Source: a bacterium (GTDB lineage Bacteria > CSSED10-310 > JAJRTK01). From it: a stretch of 11,280 nt of DNA. The position numbers and the translations under genes were made by a program. This document shows positions 5,701-11,280 of this stretch, piece by piece. The stretch's first letter is position 1, and the number at the start of each line of letters is the position of its first letter. A model generated the notes under the pieces. It was not told the DNA's origin. It did no database searches and saw nothing but the letters and a program-made list of their open reading frames with translations. The stretch covers positions 1 to 11,280 of the forward strand of contig JAJRTK010000378.1 in assembly GCA_024278345.1 (NCBI GenBank), in the 5' to 3' direction.

Positions 5701-7899
5701 ATGGCGACCATCTCTTTCGAAGGTTTGACTCCGTGGGCCGCCGCCGCGCTGGCAACGGCGGTCTGCCTCTTGCTGGCCTGGCGGTACCGATCATCCCTTC
5801 GGCATCTTCCCCACCGCCGGCTGGCCATCCTGAGCCTCCTCCGAGCCGCGACGGTGCTGGGCCTGGTTTGGGCGGCCCTCCTGCCGACTCGGACCGAGCA
5901 GCTTGTGGAGCCGGTGCCCCGGAGGATTGCGGTCCTGCTGGATGGATCTCTGAGCATGGAGCTGCCGGCTGCGGAAAATAAAGGCGCCCGAACAACAAAC
6001 AGGCAAAATGGATCCACCGGGAAAAGCCGTTTGGCCGTCGCAAAAGAACTCCTGGGAGAGCTTGAGAAACTCCCCCTCAGGTTGGATCTCTTCAGTTTTT
6101 CCGGAGAGTTCGTTCGGGGCACCAAAGTGAAGCCGGGTCCCACGGACCTCTACGGGGCTCTTGAAACAGTGGAATCCAGGAGTGCTGGAACGCCTTACGC
6201 GGCCATTCTCTTGCTCACCGATGGCCGCGCCACCGATGCCCCGGGAAGGCCGATTTCGACCCCGGTCTACGCGGTTCCGCTGGGGCCCACTGAGAACCAG
6301 GATCTCGCTATCGCCTGCGATGCGCTTCCATCACGGGTTCTGCCCGAAGAAACGATCCGGATAGACTGTCGAGCCTTTCGCTCAAGCCAGGCCATGGGGG
6401 AAGTGATGGTAGAGCTTGCCGGCGAAAACGAAAACCTCCGGGAACGGCGCCTGAAATTCGAGACCGATGAATGGAAAAAGAGCTTCTCCCTGGATCTTAC
6501 ACCGAAGCGCGAAGGGCTTCTTGAGGTTCGCGTCACCATTGGCCCCGCGGAGGGTGGCACACAAGAAACTCGAACCGACCTAAAACACGACGCCCCCACA
6601 AGCCGGGACGTCGTGCCACTCAATGATACGATCGACCTGGTGACGCACGCGGCTCCCTCCAAAACAAGGGTATTGGTGCTAGCTTCAAGAGCCAGCGAAG
6701 AAGCAGCTTTCGTGGCGCGGGAACTGGAGCGGCAGGCTGATCTTGAGGTTGTTCGAGCCATTCAGCTTCCCCGTGACCGCATCCTCCTGGCTGACGGAAC
6801 CATCAGATCGGCAGCGGAAATCAAACCCCTCCACCGGTACGCGGCCATCGTCATTACCGGTGCGCCGGCCATCAACACCTTCTCCGAGGAGTTGGCGGAA
6901 ACTGTGCGACAAGGCGGAGGTCTCCTCCTCATGGGCGATTCTGACGCCCCAAGCCGTTTCTTGGCGCTTCGGGACTTGCTTCCTCTCGATCTCCGCCAGG
7001 CCACGGAAAAACGGGGCCGCTTTACTGCCAGCCTCGGGCCACGTGCCCGGAACCACCCGATCCTGAAGTTCCTGGAGGATCTTCCCGACAGCGCGTATAG
7101 CCCGGCAGCTTTGCCTCCTCTGGAGTGGACTTGGGCAAGGGCATCGCCAAAGCCCGGCACCACTGTCTTGATGGAAGCTGGAGAGCCTGCCGATCCCTGG
7201 CCCCTGCTGAGCCTTGAGCGATACGGCCAGGGCCGGGTCGCCCTCGTGAGCGGAGGCCCTTTCTGGAGCTGGCGCTTCCAGCCCGTGGGGATGGGAAGCG
7301 GCAAGGAAGAGCTCTTCATCCGCCTCCTTCCCAGGCTGCTGCGCTGGACTGCCATGAGCGGAGAATTCGACCAGTACGGCCTTGCCCTACGGGAAGAGGG
7401 GAGAATACTGGAAGTTCAGGTTTCCGAACTCAAAGAGGATTTGACTCCAGCCGTGGGAAACCGCGTCAAGCTCCACCTGTTCCGCTTGGAACGAGGAGGT
7501 TCCCGCACTCTTGTGCAGCGCACCGAGGTCACTCTGGGAAGCGGGGGAAGCGCCATCTGGCGGCCGCGCATCAAAGGCCGAGGTATCTTCCTCTTGGAGG
7601 CCACGTACGCCGATGGCTCCGTGACGCGCCAAGAGGTCGTAGCCATGGGACTGCCCGAAGGGGAGTTAAACTGGACCCACGCCGACCGGCAACGCCTCCA
7701 GGCATTGGCCCACGCCACGGGAGGTCGCCTCTTGGAGCGCGCCGAGGTCGCCGCAGTCCTCCAGGAGTTCTCCCAAAGTGGATCACACCGGATCTCCATC
7801 CACAAAACACCACTCTGGGCCGATCCTCGCCTTTTGGCACTCCTTCTCTTCCTGCTCTGTGCCGAATGGGCACTCCGGAAACTCTGGGCGTTGCCATGA
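5701..7899 (+). CDS. Membrane vWA protein with glutamine-amidotransferase-like domain
   Basis: The 732-aa protein has two N-terminal transmembrane helices (about 12-27 and 41-61) and then a vWA domain with MIDAS D81-G-S83-L-S85 and a LLLTDGRATD strand. A beta-rich (Ig-like) middle follows, then a class I glutamine-amidotransferase-like fold at about 322-425 (TRVLVLASRASEEAAFVARE, then YAAIVITGAPAINTF and GGGLLLMGD). No cysteine nucleophile stands at the usual elbow, so a catalytic amidotransferase is unlikely. A last hydrophobic segment is near 709-724. Large membrane proteins of this build close many MoxR-DUF58-BatA operons. The ATG at 5701 follows a 73-base gap with no clear ribosome site, so translation may be weaker or the start slightly different. 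Its role is probably as another MoxR-system partner. Confidence 0.85.
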   Translation: MATISFEGLTPWAAAALATAVCLLLAWRYRSSLRHLPHRRLAILSLLRAATVLGLVWAALLPTRTEQLVEPVPRRIAVLLDGSLSMELPAAENKGARTTNRQNGSTGKSRLAVAKELLGELEKLPLRLDLFSFSGEFVRGTKVKPGPTDLYGALETVESRSAGTPYAAILLLTDGRATDAPGRPISTPVYAVPLGPTENQDLAIACDALPSRVLPEETIRIDCRAFRSSQAMGEVMVELAGENENLRERRLKFETDEWKKSFSLDLTPKREGLLEVRVTIGPAEGGTQETRTDLKHDAPTSRDVVPLNDTIDLVTHAAPSKTRVLVLASRASEEAAFVARELERQADLEVVRAIQLPRDRILLADGTIRSAAEIKPLHRYAAIVITGAPAINTFSEELAETVRQGGGLLLMGDSDAPSRFLALRDLLPLDLRQATEKRGRFTASLGPRARNHPILKFLEDLPDSAYSPAALPPLEWTWARASPKPGTTVLMEAGEPADPWPLLSLERYGQGRVALVSGGPFWSWRFQPVGMGSGKEELFIRLLPRLLRWTAMSGEFDQYGLALREEGRILEVQVSELKEDLTPAVGNRVKLHLFRLERGGSRTLVQRTEVTLGSGGSAIWRPRIKGRGIFLLEATYADGSVTRQEVVAMGLPEGELNWTHADRQRLQALAHATGGRLLERAEVAAVLQEFSQSGSHRISIHKTPLWADPRLLALLLFLLCAEWALRKLWALP

Positions 7900-8115
7900 C
7901 CTCGCCACGGGTAGCCTATCAAATCGTCATGTTTTTGCTTTACAATTCTTTCCGCCGAAACCGTAGCATAGGCATCTTGCCTGTGCCGTGCCATCCGGGC
8001 TTCACGGAGTCAAACCGGAGGCCCGCCCCAACGGTGAAGTTGTAAAGCTGGATCTGCCAGGTCCCGGCCACGGGAAGCCGGTATTGTATCCAACGCCAAT
8101 GGAGTGGCCGCAACG
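7900..8115. other. Spacer between vWA operon and methyltransferase gene
   Basis: It begins with a T-rich patch (about 7931-7950) and then the hairpin at 7966-7986. A loose promoter-like pair is TTTACA (7939-7944) and TAGCAT (7964-7969), but the 19-base spacing makes it weak. The second half contains the small frame described at 7988-8119. No tRNA or known riboswitch was recognised. Confidence 0.5.
7966..7986. terminator. Strong hairpin after the operon, possible terminator lacking a T-run
   Basis: GCATAGGCA (7966-7974) pairs with TGCCTGTGC (7978-7986) around a TCT loop, giving nine pairs with one G-U. It lies 66 bases after the operon's last stop codon. Neither strand has a T-tract directly after the stem, so it is not a classical intrinsic terminator. 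It could protect the 3' end or act in the leader of the next gene. Confidence 0.4.
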
Positions 8116-8119
8116 ATGA
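7988..8119 (+). CDS. Doubtful small ORF, 43 aa, overlapping the methyltransferase start
   Basis: From GTG 7988 the frame reads 43 residues, including GVKPEARPNGEVVKLDLPG and GKPVLYPTPMEW. It ends at TGA 8117-8119, sharing ATGA with the methyltransferase ATG 8116, as in translationally coupled genes. Composition looks protein-like, but there is no ribosome site before the GTG, the frame is closed by TAG at 7964, and I recognise no family. It could be the tail of a deleted gene or chance. Confidence 0.2.
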   Translation: MPSGLHGVKPEARPNGEVVKLDLPGPGHGKPVLYPTPMEWPQR

Positions 8120-8949
8120 CCAATGCCAACTCCCATCAACACCCCCTGCGGATCACGAGTCCTCGGAATCAACGCCTGCGAGGCGCCTTCGCCCTCTACC
8201 GCAAGCGGGAACGGCGGCGCCACGGGACAACACTCTTGGAAGGCGTCCGCCTGATTCTCGATGCTCTGGAGAGCAGTTTGGCCGTGGAAACACTCTTTCT
8301 GGACCGGGGACTGGATACGAAATCGCGGGAAAAACTCCTGGACGCCGCCAGAAGAAGAAACCTCCCCGAAAATGGCTGCTGGGAAGTGGAAGCCGGCCTC
8401 CTGACATCGCTCAGTGAGCTGGAGACCCCCCCCGGAGCCGCGGCCGTCGCCCAGGTCCCCAATGCAAGCCTCCGGGATCTCCTAGGGCACTCTCCGTTGG
8501 TGGTGGGACACGGGATTCAGGAGCCGGGCAACATCGGGGCAATCCTGAGAGTCGCCGCCGGGCTCGGCGCTGGCGGAGTCGTCGTGACCGGCGGCTGCGA
8601 TCCCTTCTCACCCAAGGCAATCCGAGGCTCCAGCGGGGCGGTCTTCCGCATTCCCATTGTGGTCTGGCGAAAAGGCCTTGGCCCCCTTTGCCAACGGCTT
8701 CTGGACGAATCCTACGACCTTCTGGCAGCCGATCCGGCCGGAGAATTGAGCCACCGGGAAATGGGACCTGCTACTGGGCCAATCGCCTTGCTCCTGGGCA
8801 GCGAGGCCCACGGGTTCCAGCAAGCGCTGCCCACGGGAGAAAAGTTAACCAAGGTCCGAATCGCTCTGGCCGGCGGCGTCGAAAGCCTGAACGTCGCCGT
8901 GGCTGCCGGGATTCTACTGGATCGGCTGGCGGGTAGTGGCTCCTTGTGA
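8116..8949 (+). CDS. SpoU/TrmH-family RNA 2'-O-methyltransferase
   Basis: The 277-aa SPOUT-class enzyme transfers methyl from S-adenosylmethionine to a ribose 2'-OH in rRNA or tRNA. An N-terminal RNA-binding domain (about 11-115: SPRNQRLRGAFALYRKRE and LLEGVRLILDAL) precedes the trefoil-knot catalytic domain. Motif 1 is EPGNIGAILRVA with N139 and R145. The middle signature is SPKAIRGSSGAVFRIPI, motif 2 LLLGSEAHGF and motif 3 GGVESLNVAVAAGILL. The length fits the family. ATG 8116 is preferred (GGAG at 8101-8104, spacing 11); GTG 8104 is an alternative. It is the first gene after the vWA operon, on the same strand, with its own 216-base spacer, so linkage to that operon is doubtful. The exact RNA target cannot be told from sequence. 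Confidence 0.92.
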   Translation: MTNANSHQHPLRITSPRNQRLRGAFALYRKRERRRHGTTLLEGVRLILDALESSLAVETLFLDRGLDTKSREKLLDAARRRNLPENGCWEVEAGLLTSLSELETPPGAAAVAQVPNASLRDLLGHSPLVVGHGIQEPGNIGAILRVAAGLGAGGVVVTGGCDPFSPKAIRGSSGAVFRIPIVVWRKGLGPLCQRLLDESYDLLAADPAGELSHREMGPATGPIALLLGSEAHGFQQALPTGEKLTKVRIALAGGVESLNVAVAAGILLDRLAGSGSL

Positions 8950-8953
8950 AGAA

Positions 8954-9163
8954 ATCCCCATGAGCAAGACGGGCCAATGCCGCCAAGAAACAAGTGGTGA
9001 TGGCTGCGCCTTCGTGGTCTTCCAGTTTCTTATGGATGGCCAAGGCTTGATGATAGGCGGCCTGAGCCTCTGGGATTTCCCCTTGACGGTAACAACTCGA
9101 AGTCCCGCATTTGATGCTCTTGGCCGCCCAGCTCCCCAAGCTGCCATCGACCTTCGGCATCAC
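8954..9163 (-). pseudogene. TPR tail remnant of a kinase-AAA-TPR protein
   Basis: Read on the minus strand from GTG 9163, residues 25-70 are YRQGEIPEAQAAYHQALAIH and then a helix ending ...LARLAHGD. This is a clear tetratricopeptide pattern (G-x-x-x-E-A, Y-x-x-A-L-x-I), normally one of many repeats in the C-terminal half of kinase-AAA-TPR proteins. The frame differs from the kinase fragment, whose stop overlaps this GTG by 4 bases (GTGA). After HGD the frame runs straight into the antisense of the methyltransferase stop region (8947-8949) and stays open without family character. The true C terminus is therefore missing. It is best read as the surviving tail after an internal deletion. Confidence 0.6.
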
Positions 9164-10263
9164 ACCACAAGAGCCCCTCGTCTACACTGGCACGTATTCA
9201 CCGCCTCGCAAGCGAACTCGGCCAACAGGCGGGTCTTCCCCACCCCGCTTTCACCTCCCACAAGAAGGAACTTGACCTCCTCCTCAGAAAGAGCAAGGGG
9301 AAGACGATCCCGCAACCACGCCAATTCTCTGCTCCGACCTCCGAAATCAGGGCGGTACAGGTAAGGGAGGGGGCGGGACCCTGGTGTACTGCCGTTGCTC
9401 ACTCCCACTGATCTCAGAGTCCGGGCGACGCTCAGGGCGTGTCCCAGGCGCTTGTGTGGTTCCTTCTCCAGAAGGCGCAACGCCAGGCCATCAAGCTCTT
9501 CTGGAAGACCAATAGCCCATTCCGATGGCCGCCGTGGCCGCGAGTGCAGATGCATATGCAGGAGCTGAGCAGGGGTTTCGGCCACAAAAGGCGGGCTACC
9601 GGTCAGGATTTCGTAAAGAATGCAGCCAAGGGCATAGAGGTCGGCGCGAGCATCACACAATCCGCCCCGCACTTGCTCCGGGGCCATGTAGGGGGCCGTA
9701 CCGGCTGGATGGCCAGAGATTTGTAACGCCTCCCGGGAGAGTTTGCCTCCAAACTGCTGAGTCAGCCCGAAGTCCACGATCACTGGCTGGCCCCTCTCAG
9801 TAACCAGAACGTTCTCTGGCTTGAGGTCGAGATGCACAATCCCCTCGCCATGGAGATAAGCCAAGGGGTGGCAAAGGCAGCGGACCAAAGTAAGGGCGGG
9901 CAAAACGGAAGCCGAAAAAGCATTCGGGGCAGCCCATGGTGGCCCGGAGAACGCCCCAGGGTCATCGACCAGGCCACTCCGATCTTCCGACGGGCAGGAA
10001 TGTTGCCCCAAGGATCCAGCGCCCAGGGATTCAGTCCACCAAGAAGGCGCGGACCACGAAGTCATCCGAGCCTCCTCCGATGATTCTGTTTTCACGGCTC
10101 CCACATTCTTGCGCCCTGGAACCCAGTGCCGAAGGGAGTGGCCTTCCACGAGTTCCATGGCGTACCAGGGAAGACCTTTCTCCACTCCCTCTTGGAGAAT
10201 CTGCACGATGTTCGGATGCCGTAGCCGAGCCAGCGTCTGGATCTCCCGGCGAAGGAAAGGAAC
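9160..10263 (-). pseudogene. Ser/Thr protein kinase lacking its N-lobe, fused to the start of an AAA ATPase domain
   Basis: The frame opens after TGA 10264-10266 and reads VPFLRREIQTLARLRHPNIV, the alpha-C helix region of Hanks-type kinases. The glycine loop and the ATP-binding VAIK lysine are absent. The C-lobe is intact: catalytic loop HLDLKPEN (9811-9834; L replaces the usual R of HRD), metal-binding VDFG, and GTAPYMAPEQ. About 55-60 extra residues, rich in Ser/Pro/Gly, sit between the hinge (MELVEGHSL) and helix E. After the kinase comes the opening of an AAA_16-type ATPase: FGGRSREL and Walker A GGESGVGKT (9232-9258). It then stops at 9160-9162 where several hundred more residues would be expected. 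ATP binding by the kinase should be lost. The only in-frame start is GTG 10206, inside the kinase fold. Sequencing error cannot explain the missing N-lobe. Confidence 0.75.
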
Positions 10264-10308
10264 TCACCCTACGCACACCATGCCTCCCGTGTCCGCCTCT
10301 CCTCCTCT

Positions 10309-11280
10309 TCACGCCAGACCGAAAAAATCATAGCCATCTCTCTTCAGCCGCTTGAGCCTCGAACGGAAGGTGCTCACAGGCAAACCACAAATAACCGCGG
10401 TTTTTGATAGATCCGCCTTGCTCCCACCGCCTCTGATGTTCTTGGTGCCTGCTTCAGAGCGTGCAACATCTGTTCGTACCAACTGTTTCGGGTGCTCTTG
10501 TGAGTCGAATACCCAGGGGGCGGAATCGTGGAGGAACCCGGGGAGATCGCCTGAGCAACCCGCGGAAATGCCTCGGCGCTCCAACTGGAAGGACCACCTA
10601 GGTCCGGCACTTCCCCATCATCGGCGCCATCTCGTCCCATGCTGGCCAACTCTTCCCGCACATCCTGGCCGGTGATGACGCCACTGGAGCTCTCCGCATG
10701 AACGATCAACCGTTTGATGAAGTGCCGAAGCTGCCGCACATTCCCCTGGCTCCACGGATGCTCGTAGAGCAGAATCAACGCTGCCTCCTCCACGTTTCCG
10801 GCAAACCCGAACTCCTTGAGAAAGTAATCGACGAAATCCTCAAGATCCTCTTTCCTCCTGCAGAGTGGAGGTATGTGAATCTCGAATCCATTGATCCGGC
10901 AGAGTAGATCCAGGCGGAATTCCCCCCTATCGACCATCTCCTGAAGGTTTTTGTTGGTGGTCACAATGAGTAAGCCCTGGAACCTCTTTCTGTGCTTCGG
11001 ATCCCCAACGGCATAGAACTCCCGCTCCTGAACCGCTCGAAGGAGCTTGCCTTGCAGTCCCAACTCCAGGTCCCCTATCTCCTCCAAGACAAGGGTTCCC
11101 GCCCCAACGTCTTCCAGGATCCCCGGCTTCCCTTTTACGCCCGTGGCAGTCCCGCTGGCGATGCCAAACAGTTCCGTCTCCAAAAGATTCGGTGGGATGG
11201 ATGGGGGATCCACGTAAGACGGGACAAAACAGGAAAAGAAGAGGGAAAACGCGAAGCGTACAAGAATGTGGGTCCAGGGA
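10309..11280 (-). pseudogene. Sigma54-activator-type AAA+ regulator, degenerate and frameshifted, 5' end outside the window
   Basis: In the frame open from the right edge to 10374 the AAA+ core of bacterial enhancer-binding proteins is clear: PPNLLETELFG, GTLVLEEIGDL (Walker B with Glu for the usual first Asp), FRLDLLCRINGFEIHIPPL (arginine finger region) and HPWSQGNVRQLRHFIKRLIV. The sigma54-contact loop GAFTGA is replaced by GTATGV (11136-11153), so sigma54 activation is unlikely. The first frame ends without a DNA-binding domain. The adjacent frame, from about 10446 to 10309, supplies a Fis-type helix-turn-helix: ADLSKTAVICGLPVSTFR then SRLKRL. A one-base loss near 10446 would join the two. 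The Walker A lies beyond the edge or is lost: bases 11214-11280 read poorly. It points towards the truncated kinase, so the two may once have been co-transcribed. Confidence 0.7.

Noticed and set aside
5001-6143. Long minus-strand ORF (380 codons) across the junction of the two vWA genes
   Set aside because: Ser/Arg/Pro-rich translation with no domain. It is antisense to two well-supported genes whose + frames carry clear motifs, so it is a GC-driven shadow.
10031-10312. Minus-strand frame starting at GTG 10312, overlapping the helix-turn-helix stop by GTGA
   Set aside because: The overlap looks like coupled genes, but the translation (Arg/Gly/Ser-rich) is out of frame with the kinase and resembles nothing; chance overlap.
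1-11280. CRISPR array, tRNA or rRNA genes
   Set aside because: No regularly spaced repeats, no cloverleaf with a TTC loop, and no rRNA-like conserved stretches were found on either strand.

Overview
The window is GC-rich bacterial DNA. It holds one compact gene block on the + strand, flanked on the left by worn mobile-element DNA and on the right by a decaying minus-strand regulatory locus. The gene set (MoxR/DUF58/von Willebrand A operon, SpoU methyltransferase, Ser/Thr kinase-AAA-TPR remnant, degenerate sigma54-activator AAA) would suit a Verrucomicrobiota- or Planctomycetota-like bacterium. That placement is an inference from gene content; there is no rRNA or marker gene here to settle it.

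Left part (1-780): one frame, open from the window edge, reads first as the Glu/Lys/Arg/Gly-rich tail typical of Rpn/PD-(D/E)XK 'transposases' and then as a piece of an IS4/ISH3-like DDE transposase. It then falls out of frame before the catalytic Asp. After it come about 430 bp with no convincing gene but with nested inverted repeats.

Operon (about 785-7899): a strong sigma70-like promoter (TTGACT, 16 bp, TATACT) has a perfect palindrome filling its spacer. It precedes a response-regulator-like protein whose receiver domain is split by an in-frame 86-residue insertion. Tightly spaced genes follow: a MoxR-family AAA+ ATPase, a DUF58 protein, a membrane-anchored BatA-like vWA protein and a second membrane vWA protein with a glutamine-amidotransferase-like fold. 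The last gene starts after a 73 bp gap. MoxR ATPases typically act as chaperones on vWA-domain partners through the MIDAS site, and all three partner proteins keep the DxSxS MIDAS motif. The receiver protein has no output domain and could feed a signal into this machine.

Right part: a 216 bp spacer with a strong hairpin and a doubtful small ORF leads to a SpoU/TrmH-family RNA 2'-O-methyltransferase (8116-8949). Convergent to it, on the minus strand, lies a disrupted locus. It comprises a sigma54-activator-type AAA domain that runs off the window, with a degraded GAFTGA loop and a frameshift before its helix-turn-helix; a Ser/Thr kinase that has lost its N-lobe and ends just after the Walker A of a following AAA domain; and a TPR tail in another frame that stops against the 3' end of the methyltransferase gene. 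The last two look like pieces of one large kinase-AAA-TPR gene.

The most unusual items are the split receiver domain and the palindrome-in-spacer promoter in front of it.
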